Source: Akebia trifoliata
Lineage: Eukaryota; Streptophyta; Magnoliopsida; Ranunculales; Lardizabalaceae
Length of the DNA stretch: 64,000 nucleotides
Direction: 5' to 3'
Assembly: GCA_017979445.1 (NCBI GenBank)
Contig: JADQWC010000178.1
Coordinates: 1 to 64,000, forward strand
The notes under the pieces: generated by a model
Seen by the model: only the letters and a program-made list of their open reading frames with translations
The model's database searches: none
Told to the model about the DNA's origin: nothing
Part shown: one piece after another, positions 1-11,591 of the stretch
Numbering within the stretch: position 1 is the first letter of the stretch
Layout: every line of letters starts with the position of its first letter
Program-made: the position numbers and the translations under genes

Positions 1-676
1 GATTTTCATGGTACGGTGACTCAAGTTGAGCTTCGAGATTAATGACTCTACACTTCGAGTCGCTCTTTTTTTTCGAATATTCGATCTGGTCTCCCCTCTC
101 GGGTCTTCCAACGACTTTGGTAGCTTGAAATCTGACTTAAGTAGCAAAATCAATTATACCCTGACGATGTTTTTCATGACATGCTTCCACCGTGATCGAG
201 TTACCTTGAGCCATTCCTTGATCTGAAAGGACTTTAAATAGGACGAAACATAGGCTTAGGCTTAGGGTTGTAAAAGGATGTAAGAAAGGCTGAGTCTGGA
301 TTTATTGATGGGTAGATTGGACATGGGGTTTGTCTGTTTTTGTTTCGAAAATATGATCTATGTCTCCTCCCATCGTCACACGAACTTGTTTAGGTAAGAG
401 ATTTGGGTCGAGCTAAGATCAGACATTCGAGGTTTTTGACTTTTTGATTTTTTTACTTTTAGCCGTTCACAGTTTATCCTCATGCGGGCCAGGAGTATAC
501 TTTGGTATTTTTGTTTTGACTTTTGACGATTTTTTTTTTTTTTTTTTTTTTTTGTGTGGTGACTTGCCCCGGTCCTAGGTTAAGAAATGAATGTGATGGC
601 TCAAAGAGGGTTAACTAAGGGTAGATAATTGTTCAGGTAGTAGAAAGATGGCCTCTCTTCATTTCAAGGAACGACT
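1..676 (-). other. Element 1 non-coding region downstream of integrase
   Basis: No gene. Read on the minus strand it matches the segment just after integrase in element 3 (about 43531-44210), including the phrase around 470-500 that recurs twice in element 3 (near 43710 and 44435), and the stretch at 90-130 equivalent to 44050-44100. It contains a T-run at 529-552 (an A-run in element sense). The window ends before the position where elements 2 and 3 carry the captured HD-ZIP sequence, so whether element 1 has it cannot be told. Confidence 0.7.
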
Positions 677-2405
677 TTAGGCGTAATATTTTTTACGGTA
701 TCAGCATTGATCGGTTGTGGAAAGACTTCCCATCCATCTCTGTAAGAATCAGCGCTCCACCGGACAGTACCTTTTGGACGACGAATGGCCCCTCGTAATT
801 TGGACGAAACTTCCCTCTCGCATCTTCCTGTATTGGCAAGATCTTCTTCAAGACAAGATCTCCCGACGAGAACTCTCTAGGTCGAACCTTCTTGTTATAA
901 GCTCGTGCTATTCTCCGTTGATAAGTTTGCCCATGACAGATTGCTGAAAGTCGTTTCTCCTCTATTAAGTTCAACTGATCGAATCGGGCTTGGACCCATT
1001 CCGTCTCATCCAATTCAACTTCTTTTAAGATTCGGAGGGAGGGAATCTCAACCTCAACGGGCAAGACTGCTTCCATTCCGTATACCAATGAGTAGGGTGT
1101 TGCCCCAGTCGAAGTTCGGATTGACGTTCGATAAGCATGTAGAGCGAATGGTAACATTTCGTGCCAATCTTTGTAAGTAACGGCCATTTTCTCAATGATC
1201 TTCTTGATGTTTTTGTTGGCGGCTTCGACCGTTCCGTTCATCTTTGATCTATAAATGACTGAGTTGTGATGGGTGATCTGAAAATCCTTGCACATCTTGG
1301 ACATGTCTTTGTTCTTGAGATTCTTGGTGTTATTAGTTACTATTCTGCTTGGAAGGCTGTACCGACATATGATGTTGTTCTTCACAAACTTCAAGACATT
1401 ACCCCTTGTAACATTGGCGTAAGATGCTGCTTCTACCCATTTCGTAAAATAGTCGATGCCAACCAAGATGAAGCGATGCCCATTGGAAGCTTGAGGATAT
1501 ATCTGCCCGATGACGTCCATGCCACAGAGTGAGAAGGGCCAAGGAAAAGTCATATTGTGCAATTCTGAAGGTGGTACATTGATTTTGTTGGCATAGATTT
1601 GACATAAATGACACTTTCGAACATGTTGGTACCCGTCGCTCTCCATAGTCATCCAGTAGTAACCCATTCTCATAATCTTCTTTGCGAGCATATGTCCATT
1701 CATGTGAGGTCCACAGACTCCTCCATGCACGGTCTCGATTAAGCGTTGAGCTTCTGTCTGTGTTACACACCTGAGGAGGACCTCGTGATGCGACTTTTTG
1801 TACAAGACTCCGCTACTCAAGAAGAACTGTCCTGCCAATCTCTGAATAGTCTTTCGATCCGTCGTTGTGGCATCGGGTGGGAAAGTTCGGTCCTCTAAGA
1901 ATGCCTTGATGTCTGCATACCATGGTTTTTCTTCAGGTTCTTCGATCTCCACAAGTAAGCAATACGCTGGCTCATCTTGAATACCAATCTCAAGAGGGTC
2001 AACTATGGTATCTTCAGAGATGCTGATCATTGAAGCCAGAGTAGCCAATGCATCTGCAAACTGGTTCTTAGCCCTCTGGCATATAGGTAAAGAGATTCGG
2101 GTGAAGTTTGAACTTAGATCTTCGAGATACTCATGATACGGAACCAGTCTCTGCTCTCGGGTCTTCCATTCTCCGGTTGTCTGGTAGACTACCAGACTTG
2201 AGTCTCCAAATACATCTATTTCATCCACTTCGAAGTCGATTGCTGCTTTCAACCCCACAATGCATGCTTCGTATTCAGCTTCGTTGTTCGAACATTGAAA
2301 CCTTAATCTGACTGCGATGGGGATATGAGTTCCGTCTGGCTTAACCAGGACTGCCCCAATTCCATTTCCCTTTTGATTTACTGCTCCATCGAAAACATTT
2401 TCCAA
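677..2405 (-). pseudogene. Element 1 pol: second (archaeal-type) RNase H and integrase
   Basis: The N-terminal part is a complete RNase H fold (FDGAVNQKGNGIGAVL, then NNEAEYEAC, then FGDSSLVVYQ and later FADALATLAS), the extra RNase H of Tat elements. Integrase follows: zinc-binding HHCC region (HGGVCGPHMNGH...CHLCQ), first catalytic Asp in GMDVIGQI, and catalytic Glu in NGTVEAANKN. The second catalytic Asp is replaced: the usual VTDN reads VTNN (codon AAT, 1332-1334), one G-to-A transition from GAT, so this integrase should be inactive. No chromodomain follows. The end is frameshifted near 745 by one missing base; the homologous stop corresponds to 677-679. A one-base gap near 2390 separates this frame from the RT frame. 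Confidence 0.88.
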
Positions 2406-3385
2406 CTAGATTCTTCATCGTCGCTCTCGGCTTCAGCAAACAAAATGGCTTCATCAGGAAAATTTGTCTTTAGTGGCTCATGGTCGGGCAAAGGGTGTTC
2501 CGCTAAGTGGTCAGCAATAGCTTGTCCTTTAATGGCCTTTTGAGTGACATAGGTGATGTCAAACTCGGATAATAGTAGCTGCCATTTTGCAGTGCGTCCT
2601 GTTAGCGCCGGTTTCTCGAAGAGGTACTTCAAAGGATCCATTCGAGCAACGAGCATAGTCGAATAGCTAAGCAAGTAGTGGCGTAGTCGTTGTGATGCCC
2701 AAACGAGGGCACAACACGTCTTTTCGAGTGTTGAATAGTTCACCTCGTAACTTGTGAACTTCTTGCTAAGGTAATAGATGGCACGCTCTTTTCGACCTGT
2801 TTCATCATGTTGCCCCAGTACACAGCCCATGGAGTTTTCTTGTACGGAAAGATACATCAGTAGAGGTCGACCCGATGTAGGTGGAACTAAAACTGGTGGA
2901 TTAAGCAAGTATCTTTTAATCTTGTCGAAAGCTTCTTGACAGTCTTCATTCCATTCTTTCGGTTCATTCTTCTTCAGCAGTTTGAATACTGGCTCACAGA
3001 TCGGAGTTAGTTGCGCGATGAACCGACTAATGTACTGAATTCTTCCAAGGAATCCCCTGATCTCTTTCTCTGATTTTGGTGGCTCCATGTTTATGATGTA
3101 TTTCGTTTTAGCTGGATCGATTTCGATGCCTCTTCTACTGACAATGAACCCCAATAGCTTTCCTGACGTGGCCCCAAATACACATTTTGCCGGATTAAGT
3201 CTTAAGCTGTACTTCCTTAATCGATCAAACAATTTCTTCAAGTTTACCAGATGATCCTCATCGAGATTGGATTTAGCTATCATGTCGTCCACGTATACCT
3301 CTATTTCTTTGTGGATCATGTCATGAAATAAGGCCGTCATGGCTCGTTGGTAAGTTGCCCCAGCGTTCTTGAGACCAAATGGCAT
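2378..3385 (-). pseudogene. Element 1 pol: RT C-terminal half and degenerate RNase H 1
   Basis: Begins in MPFGLKNAGATYQRAM (RT), contains the polymerase motif YVDDM, the thumb and connection, and then RNase H 1 (YYLSKKFTSYEVNYSTLEK, RLRHYLLSYST). The position where active Gypsy RNase H has its first catalytic Asp reads YLSVQENSMGCVL, so this domain lacks the Asp, as is known for Tat elements that gained a second RNase H. Separated from the upstream RT half by a frameshift near 3430 and from the second RNase H by one missing base near 2390. Confidence 0.88.
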
Positions 3386-4152
3386 GACCTTATAGTGGAA
3401 GGTACCCCAAGGTGTAATGAACGCAGTCTTCTCTTGATCTTCTTCGCCATTTTTATCTGATTGTAACCCGAGAAGCCATCCATGAAGGAGAACATGCCGT
3501 GCCCTGCTGTATTATCGACCAAAGTGTCGATGTGTGGTAATGGAAAGTCATCTTTCGGACTGGCTCTGTTCAGATCTCGGTAGTCCACGCACATACGTAC
3601 CTTTCCATCTTTCTTTGGTACAGGAACGACATTAGCGAGCCACTCAGGGTAAGTGGATACTGCGAGAAATCCTGCTTGGAACTGCTTCATTACTTCATCC
3701 TTGACTTAAGTGTCCACTCTGGTTTCAACCTTCGTAATTTCTGCTTGATCGGCTTGCTTCCCGTTTTGATAGGTAACTTGTGAACGACTAGATCTGTGTC
3801 TAAACCAGGCATGTCTTGGTAGGACCATGCGAAGACATCTTGGTACTGTTGTAAGAACTTTGTCATCTCCTCTTTCTGTTCAATCGTTAATAGGGCTCCG
3901 ATTTTAACGATCCGTGGGTCATCTTCAGTGCCTAGGTTCACTGAGTCTGTATCCTCTATATTTGGCTGAACACCCTTCTCGTGACGTTCTATGAGTTCTT
4001 TGATTTCTTTTGGAGGATATTCAACCTCTTCCTCTAACTCTTCTTCAATCCCCATGAGATCAAAGTCGAGCTCGAGGTCAAAGTCGTATTCTTCTCTTTC
4101 ATACTCTGTTCTGTCACAAGGCTCATTCAACTGAGAAATTCTTTGAAAACCT

Positions 4153-4305
4153 TGGGTATTTTGAAGATTTCTGATTTTTTTGAATTTTTGAGAATATTTG
4201 ATTTTTTTGAATTTTGGAGAGTTTTTGATTTTTTTGAGTTTTGAAAGATTTTTGATTTTTTTGGATTTTGAAAACTTTTTGATTTTTTTGGATTTTGTGG
4301 ACTAT
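4153..4305 (-). repeat. About 27-bp repeats encoding K-rich nonapeptides in the pol linker
   Basis: Five or more imperfect 27-base units encode NPKKSKSFQ, NPKKSKIFQ, NSKKSKTLQ and variants. A similar but less regular array is present at about 39950-40060 (element 3) and 22770-22880 (element 2), in the same place between the protease and RT. Units are a multiple of three, so copy number can change without breaking frame. Confidence 0.8.
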
Positions 4306-4428
4306 CTGTATTCCTGAAACAAGATAAAGAAAAATCATGCAAATTCATTAGCAACGAAGGTGAGCCCCCAAAACAGTCTTGCTCCGAGGACGAGGGCTCA
4401 TTATGGTCCTCGGGCAGATGAGATTTTG

Positions 4429-6421
4429 CTAATGACGTTTTTTTTTTGAGGCCGTAGGGATTCTGGACCCCATGGCGGCCTCGTAAGTGATTGGGTATTC
4501 CTCCCAATTCTTGAAAACTTGCCCTTCTTGTGCAGGGCGGATAAGTTGGGAGAGTGACTCCCTTGATGGTTCAGATATAACCATCACTTCCGAGTGACTG
4601 TCGTCAAATCCGGCGGCGTAGGTATTTGTAAGGTGGGTGGAATTACGACAGATCCCCAATCGATTTGAAAGGGGAACGGTGATTTTTCTTCTTCGCATGT
4701 TGCGACTTCCGCCTTGGCGGGCTCTCTTTCTTCTTCCTCTTAACTCCATTCGGAATCCCCTCCGAACAAGATGTCCATGCCATATGTAAAGGAATGCGGG
4801 GACTCAACGAATGAGTCTTCTTGTAATTGAACAGGCTCGATACTTACGATACTTGGTTCTCCTGTGTGACTTGTCGGTGGCAGTTCTGCCGAGTCATTTG
4901 ACTTTTTCAAGGATGGTGGGAAGCTGATGTTGATATGTGGTACTTTGCCCAAGTTCCCCATATTAGGCTCTCGGTTCTGTCTTCGTGCAAGTCGAAGCTC
5001 CCTCTTCTTATCCTTCATATCAGAGATGTCTTTCCTCGTAGGCTTGAATCCAAGACCAAAGTAGGGAATGTATTTTCGTATGCTGATCAACGTGGCCCTG
5101 CCTTTTCCTTTAGGCCCTAACCCTTGTTTCGGACGATATCCCGCCCTTTTCATCACTCGTCCGACCATTAGGTTTGCTTTTGACCACCTTGCCCTTGTCT
5201 TCTCTTTTCCCCTTTGAATGTGATTGATAGATGTAAACTGAAAGGCGTGAAACCCCTCTTTATCCCCGGTCATTTCTACATCGATATAAGGCACATCCGG
5301 CGATCGATCGGCTGGTATGAGATTTTCTGCGAGGACCGATATCATTCGCTGTCCCATGATGAATTTGACTCGCTGGTGCAAGGAAGAGGGGACTGCCCCT
5401 GCGGTGTGGATCCAGGGTCTTCCTAGAAGGAGATTGAATGCCGAGGGTATGTCCAAGATCTCGAATGTTATTTCGAAAGTACATGATCCGATAGTGACTG
5501 GGAGATCCAGTTCTCCTAATGACTCAGTTTTTCTACTATCAAAAGCCCTTACGGTCCTTCTAGTTGGCCGAGGTAAGATAAATCCGCGTTTAACTTGTGC
5601 ACAGTTTGCAGAGGACAGACATTAAGAGCCGAACCATTGTCGATCAGTACCCTTGCTACCATCATACCTTTGCACATCACCATAATGTGCAATGGTTCAA
5701 TGTGTCCGCGTCCTCCGCTAATAAGCTCATCCTCGGTGAAGGTGATCGGATTGGAGGCCATGATCTGACCTACTGTCTTTTCCAACTCTTCTGGTGAGGT
5801 GGTCTCAGGTACATGTGCATTACTAAGGACTTTGAGTAGTGCTTCCCGATGATGCTCTGAGTTTAAAAGTAAGTCAAAGATACTGATTTGAGCTGGCATT
5901 CTATTCAACTGCTCTACTATGTTGTACTCACTCTTTCGAATGAGCTTGAGGAGGTCTGTTGCCTCCTTGTCAGTTACCCTACTCTTCTTCTTTTCTGGTT
6001 CCCCTTGAAGTGTTTGTTCTTCCTCTACCAGCTTTCCTTTCCCTTTTTCTTTTCTTCTATCTTCCTCGTTCTGCCTTTTTTGTTCTTTTTCTGGTATTTT
6101 GTAGCATCTTCCTGATCTGGTCATATGACCAATGTCTGTTACCATGGCCTCTTTCGGTTTCTCAATTCCTGCAGATGTTACGATCAACGTCTCATAACTC
6201 CATGGGACGGTTTGGCTGGAGCAGTATGGGAAGGATTTAGGGAACATGATGGTCATGGGTTGAGGATCTGGCTTTACATGGAGGATAAGAGGTGGCGGAC
6301 TAGGTTTGATGGTTGATGTAGGGGTGTTTGGGGTTTTGTGGGTTGGTATAAGATAGGATGAGGGGTGGTCGAGAGGAAAAGCTTGAAGTTTGAGGGGTCG
6401 GTGTAGCGTAGGGTATGACAA
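4429..6421 (-). pseudogene. Element 1 protease with G-patch
   Basis: Encodes an acidic/lysine-rich spacer, then the aspartic protease: catalytic region VLIDNGSALNVCPL, followed by the domain end FNLLLGRPWIHTAGAVPSSL. A G-patch-like segment (MKRAGYRPKQGLGPKGKGRA) follows, then a basic region and the terminal KKKRH before the stop at 4429. Frames change near 5550 and 4745, so it is split in three. The protease would cleave Gag-Pol inside the particle; the G-patch after protease is also known in some retroviruses and Gypsy elements. Confidence 0.82.
4438..4447 (-). promoter_or_regulatory. A10 run at gag-pro/pol junction, candidate -1 slippage site
   Basis: In element sense an uninterrupted run of ten A lies seven bases before the gag-protease stop codon. 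A step of -1 on the run enters the frame of the pol linker without a stop. The same A10 sits at the same place in element 3 (39792-39801). No slippage is demonstrated; the conserved run and frame relation are seen directly. Confidence 0.55.
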
Positions 6422-8378
6422 GGGGTGGTCGGGAAGAAGGGCCTGACGTTGGTATGGTGCACGGTATAATGAGAGGTGGACGAGCAGTAGAACTTGAAAT
6501 TGGTTGATGTGTAGGGTATAATGAGAGGTGGTCGTGAAGGATTTGAAGTTTGGGAGTTGGAGTGAATGGTGAGATTGGCCAAACTGACGGGAGTTGGGAT
6601 GATGATTGGTTGGTTGTATCTGGTGGTAATGCGTTGATGCTTGATGATGTTGGTTCTTTTCTCAAATTGACTCTAACCTTAGAGCCAATGGGTGCTATCA
6701 AAACTGAAGGGTTGAAGCTTGGTTCATCCCTCTCTATGGCATTGACTGTCGGCCCATTACCTCCCCCATTATGCGTCGGTAGCGGGTTCTGATTGATATT
6801 CTGCTGAGGTGCTTGGGTTGCCGGACCATCCAAGATGATCGTTTTCCTGTCGATTAAATTCTGCACTTGGTGCTTGAGTTGCCAACATTGGTCGGTAGCA
6901 TGCCCCGGTGCACCCATGTGAAATTCGCAGAATTGATTGGGATTGTACCCTGGTCCCTTTATCGCCTCTGGGTTTGGCTGCCTCTTAGTGAGATATTCTC
7001 CCCTGAGTAGTGCTGGGAGTAGTTCGGATAGAGTCATAGGCAGACGAGTGAAGACTCGAGGGATTCTATTAGGTCTACGCTGCTCGGTTTGATGTTCTGG
7101 GCGAACTGTGGGTTCTGACCGAATACTGGATTTTGACCAAACTGAAATACTGGTGGAGCCGGTGCAGCTTGAGGTGGGTTCACCTTGAAAGGGACCTGAG
7201 GTATTGGCGGCCTCTGGTTTGAGATGAAAAAAGGTTGAACAGGTTGTACATTGTTAACTTGTGCCTCTTCTTTTTCTTGTTCAAGACTACCGGTTTCCGT
7301 TGAGTAGACCCCCCTGCTGGTGCCCCTAGACTGGACAAGTCGTAGATCAGACCTGACCGAATACCGTCTTCAACTCGATCCGCCACTTGGACCAATGACG
7401 AGAAGCTTGCAGTTGTATGACCCACTAGATGCGTATAGAATGAATGGCCCAGAGTAGAAATGAATATAGTGTTCATCTCTTGTTCAGTCATAGGTGGTTT
7501 TACTTTGGAAGCTGATTCCCGCCACCTTTGCGCATACTCTTTCACATTTTCTTTCGGCTTCGAGTCATTTTGGCCATGTCATTCCGGTCTAATCCCATAT
7601 CTGTATTGAACCTATATTCTTCCGAAAAATGTAGCTAGATCTTGCCAGCTCTTGATTCGAGAATGATCTAATTGAGAGAACCACGAAAGAGCCGCCCCGT
7701 TAGACTCCTCTGAAATAGCTGGACCAACAACCTGTCATCGTCCCCAAACTGGCACATAGATCCGCAATAGAGTTTTAAGTGGGACATAGGGCATCCAATG
7801 CCATTGTATTTCTCGAAGTCAGGACATTTGAACTTTGGTGGTAATGATGCATTGGGTAGAGGCAAAGATCTCTGAACCTCATTCCGCTTGCGGAGTCCTT
7901 GCCTTTCATCTTTCTAATCTCCTCCTCGACTGCCTCGAGTTTGTTGGCAAGTTTCTCTTCTGTGGTACTCCTTACTTCAGCTGCCCTGAATTCACATTCT
8001 TCCTCTTGAATGACCTCATGTCGTGGTGGATTACAATGAATGTGAATTGGTGGTCCTTGATTGGTAGGGATGGTGGGTGGTTAAGGTATTCGGTGCTTGC
8101 TGAGGTTGTTGTTGCAGTTGTTCGGGTATAGCCTGATTTGAGCCGGATGCCTGATGTTGAACAGCTTGAATGATGCTTGGATTTGCCATTAGCAGATCTA
8201 GAATCTTATCGTGTTTTTCCAATGCCTTCACCACTATATCTAGCTTTGAAGTGAGATCTGTTATTACTTCTGTCACTGTCTGCTGAGGTTGCTCTGAAGT
8301 GCTCATAATTGGTTGTGAGCGTAGAAAATATGGAGGATTGTCAGGTGGTAAGTACTTCTTTCTGGGTCGTTTGGCCAC
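6300..8378 (-). pseudogene. Element 1 gag
   Basis: Fragments in changing frames cover the full gag. The N-terminus (8031-8378, opening with GTG in KRPRKKYLPPDNPPYFLRS) is followed by the capsid-like Tat core (LPPKFKCPDFEKYNGIGCP, LKLYCGSMCQFG, then MKEYAQRWRESASKVKPPM and FISTLGHSFYTHLVGHT). A zinc-knuckle variant CEFHMGAPGHATDQC lies near 6890-6930, and a Pro/Thr-rich tail with many RPPL.IPY units follows (6300-6600). Breaks near 7590, 7660 and 7870. Gag forms the cytoplasmic virus-like particle and binds genomic RNA through the knuckle. Confidence 0.83.
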
Positions 8379-8524
8379 CTGTGGATAAGAGGTTAGGCAT
8401 TAATATATCATTTACACAATGAAGATGCATGATGATTTATTAGGTCAGATTGGATTAATTGGTAAAGTTGCATTAAGAAAATCTTGAATTTGGTTGAGGT
8501 TGGGTTTTTTTTTTTTTTTTGGCA

Positions 8525-9062
8525 CAGAGCTGGGGTTTGTCGACACGGAACCAGATATTGATCAGCACGGAGCTGGGATTTGTCGGCACGGAGCCAAAGG
8601 TTTATCAGCACGGAGCTGGGGGTTCATCAGCACGGAGCCGGAAGTTTGTCAGCACGGAGCCGAATGTTTATCAGCACGGAACCAAAGGTTTGTCAGCACG
8701 GAGCTGAGGGTTCATCAGCACGGAGCCGGAGGTTTGTCAGCATGGAGCCGAAGGTTCATCAGCACGGAGCCGGAGGTTTGTCAGCACGGAGCCGAATGTT
8801 TATCAGCACGGAGCCGGAGGTTTGTCAGCACGGAGCCGAATTTATCAGCACGGAGCCAAATCAGCACGGAGCCAAACGTTTGTCAGCACGGAGCTGAGGG
8901 TTCATCAGCACAGAGCCGGAGGTTTGCCAGCACGGAGCCGAAGGTTTATCAGCACGGAACTGGGGGTTCATCAGCACGGAGCCGGAGGTTTGTCAGCACG
9001 GAGCCGAATGTTTATCAGCACGGAGCTGAGGGTTCATCAGCACAGAGCCGGAGGTTGCCATA
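8525..9062 (-). repeat. Array A: 22-bp tandem repeats upstream of gag
   Basis: About 24 imperfect copies of a 22-base unit with core CAGCACGGAGCCGGAGG on the plus strand. In element sense the core CAGCTCCGTGCTG is a short inverted repeat (CAGC...GCTG). Because 22 is not a multiple of three, all three plus-strand frames read through as spurious SARSRRFVSTEP-like ORFs. The homologous arrays in elements 2 (18325-18660) and 3 (35055-35790) have longer units but the same core. Confidence 0.9.
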
Positions 9063-9116
9063 GATCATGGACATGGTTGAGATTGAAAGATTGATAGGGT
9101 ACGGGTTGGGAATTCG

Positions 9117-9562
9117 ACTTGAAGTGGATAGAGGTCGTGAACCCATCTGACAGTGGGTATGGGTCGTGGACCTAATTGGAAGTGGATATGGGTCGTGGAC
9201 CCGTTAGGATATGGATATGGGTCATGGACCCAATTGGAAATGGATATGTGGTGTAAGCCTATTAGGATATGGATATGGGTCGTGGACCCAATTGGAAGTA
9301 GGTATGGGTCGTGGACCCATTCGAAAGTGGATATGGGTTGTGACCCATTTGGACACGAATATGGGTCGTGAACCCATTTTGAGAGTGGATATGGGTGGTG
9401 GACCCCATTGGAAGTGGGTATGGGTCGTGGACCCATTTGAGAGTGGATATGGGTCGTGGACCCATTTGGAAGTGGGTATGGGTCGTGGACCCATTTGGAT
9501 ACGAATATGGGTCGTGGCCCCATTTTGAGAGTGGATATGAGTGGTGGACCCCATTGGAAGTG
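9117..9562 (-). repeat. Array B: about 29-bp tandem repeats with palindromic core
   Basis: About 15 imperfect units of 28-30 bases built on TGGGTCGTGGACCCA (plus strand), an inverted repeat TGGGTC/GACCCA around a three-base loop. Each unit could fold as a hairpin in the RNA. A much shorter version occurs in element 2 at 18176-18262 and none was seen in element 3. It lies between leader and array A. Confidence 0.9.
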
Positions 9563-9899
9563 GGTATGGGTGAGGTTGATAGTGGGCCATGTTGGGTTGA
9601 AATCAATTTCAATAGGTAGAGTGTAAGCGAGCTCCGTTTGGATCAAACACAAACTACGAGTGGTAGGCCCTAAGTTTAACGATAAAAACGATGTATTTAA
9701 TCATTCTCAGGCCTTAAAACTCAAAAGAAAAATAAAGTCCAAGAGAAAAGTTGTCAAGACTGATGTTACGGACGAAATGAGCAAAAAAAAAAAATTTTTT
9801 TTTTTTTTTTTTTTTGGGGGTCCGTTTTTAATGAACGGACCGAAGTACTTTTATACTGGTCCGGTCTTTAAAAACGGACCAGAACCTTAATTTTTGCCG

Positions 9900-9938
<39 letters not shown>

Positions 9939-10573
9939 CAAAGCATGAGCAAAGATTTCCCCCTTTACCTAGGGGGACATGTAAAGAAATAAAACAACAA
10001 AAAAAATAAGCCTAAAACCTATACAACTTGCCTTCGTGGGCTAAAAAAAAAAATACAAAGTCATCTCCTTGGATTGGAAAAATTACAATAATGAGAGGGT
10101 TGATAACTCATTTTTCCAAAATTGTGTCCTACGCCTCTAATCGTAGTGAATGCATGCGGCTATAGGTGGCTTCACGGTTACCCATTCTTCAAACCTCAAT
10201 GCATACCGAAGTACACATGTCTTAGGTTGGTGATTGGGTTGGATGTGTTCGTCCCCGTACCCGAAATAAGCGATCTCGAGTCGTGAAACTACTAAGCATC
10301 CGGGTTTAAACTTTTATAGGTAGAGGAGGTTTGTGTAATGGGCTATGCAAGCGTAAGTGCACAAGTGCATTTTAAAAACAAGTATCAACCCCCTTTTACA
10401 AGCATTCAACCCACAAAATATTAAAGAAAATATTACAACCATTCCCCAAGAATAAGAAGACAAAATATCCAACAAAACACAAACAACAACAATGTTAGAA
10501 ACACATATTAAAATTTGTTCTTTTTTTTTTTTTTTTAAAAATGGCCAAATGGTCATGGTTTGAACCCGCAAAC
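9563..10573 (-). other. Element 1 leader, no ORF1
   Basis: Non-coding sequence between the primer site and array B, with homopolymer runs (9794-9815, 9902-9935) and two adjacent perfect hairpins: 9819-9841 (GGTCCGTT/AACGGACC) and 9857-9881 (TGGTCCG/CGGACCA). A further inverted repeat CCCCCTTTACCTAGGGGG lies near 9960-9977. Unlike elements 2 and 3, no ORF1 is present between the primer site and gag. Confidence 0.7.
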
Positions 10574-10591
10574 TCCCCAGTGGAGTCGCCA
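10574..10591 (-). other. Primer-binding site of element 1
   Basis: In element sense TGGCGACTCCACTGGGGA, starting three bases after the LTR. It is identical to the site of element 3 and one base different from element 2. Ogre elements are reported to prime from tRNA-Arg; that assignment is by analogy. Confidence 0.85.
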
Positions 10592-11591
10592 AGTTGTAGA
10601 CATGAGAAATGTTCACCTTTGAACCTCAATGCTACGTTGTTTGGAGTCGCCACCATTCTTTTTTGTAAATGGGTGTGAATGGGCACCCGAATCGATTCTT
10701 TTGAAAACCATTTTTTATGGCATTGTAGTGACTCTCAATCATGGAAAAGGTATGGTCTACCTAAGATCTAAGTAAGGGGATTCGGTTAGAGAATGGGGAA
10801 GGTGTTAAGCACCCCATTCTCTCCACCTAAGGTGGTTACCTTTAGATTTGGCCATTTTTTGGAAAAAGATTAAATAACAAGTAGAATGCATGAGATGCAT
10901 GAAGTGGGTGGGTGCTCATAGTGTGTATGTACCTCATTAGAAGAGGATTTGATGTTGGTGTTGACATAAGAAATATCTTATGGAAGAAGACATTCTATGG
11001 TGTCAACACACTTTTGCATGAGTTGAGATGTTGGTTTGGGATTTTAGAGAAATTCCATGGATGGAATACCCTTAGATCCATAACCTTAATGCATGCATGT
11101 TTAGCTAGAAACTTAGTGTTTTAACCCCATCAAGAGAGTTACACATTTCTTCATCATAGCCAACATGTGTGATGTGTGTGCATAGTGTACATTATGATGC
11201 ATGATATGAGAATGGGTTAAAAAAAGGCTTCAACCTCCATCCTTTCGACCAAACCGCCTCAAGCATTCCATGCCCAAGGTTGAGGTTCAATCTACTCGGG
11301 ATGAAGGAGGGTTCTCCATTACATCTTAAAGGCTTCTAAAAATAAAAAGAGAGGGATAGAAGAAGAAGATGCAAAATAGAAACAAAAACAAATAAATAAC
11401 TATTATCCCACCTTGTCCCCTTGGAAGTCTTGAATGAATCTTGAACTTGAGTAATGGACTTAGGACTTGAAAGATGTAGTTGAGGGTTGAGAGATAAGGG
11501 TTGAGAGATGAGAGATGAGTAGAGAATTTGGTAGAGTTTTAGGTTGAGAGATGGGGGCTTGAGAGCATGAGTTGGTCATAGAAAATGAGGG

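Larger units (their letters stand above)
3337..4507 (-). pseudogene. Element 1 pol: N-terminal linker and RT fingers/palm
   Basis: Starts after the gag-protease stop with a charged linker containing lysine-rich nine-residue repeats, then an acidic stretch (DFDLMGIEEELEEEVEY), the tether VQPNIEDTD, and RT core motifs AVSTYPEWLANVVPVPKKDG, CVDYRDLN and FMDGFSGYNQI. Two single-base losses break it: near 3705 (between WTLK and KDEVMKQF) and near 3430 (after NQIKMA). The pieces 3690-4507 and 3337-3690 therefore lie in different frames. Homologous to 39801-40900 in element 3. Confidence 0.85.

Noticed and set aside
693..4507. Integrated pararetrovirus (caulimovirus-like) sequence
   Set aside because: Integrase, LTRs, primer site and Tat-type double RNase H identify an LTR retrotransposon; no movement protein seen.
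8494..9094. Overlapping plus-strand ORFs with SARSRRFVSTEP-like repeats as a repeat protein
   Set aside because: All three frames are open because of a 22-bp tandem array; there is no start context and the array lies on the antisense strand of element 1.
9153..9652. ORFs on both strands rich in GSWTHL/HDPYPL repeats
   Set aside because: They come from array B (about 29-bp units) read in several frames, not from a gene.
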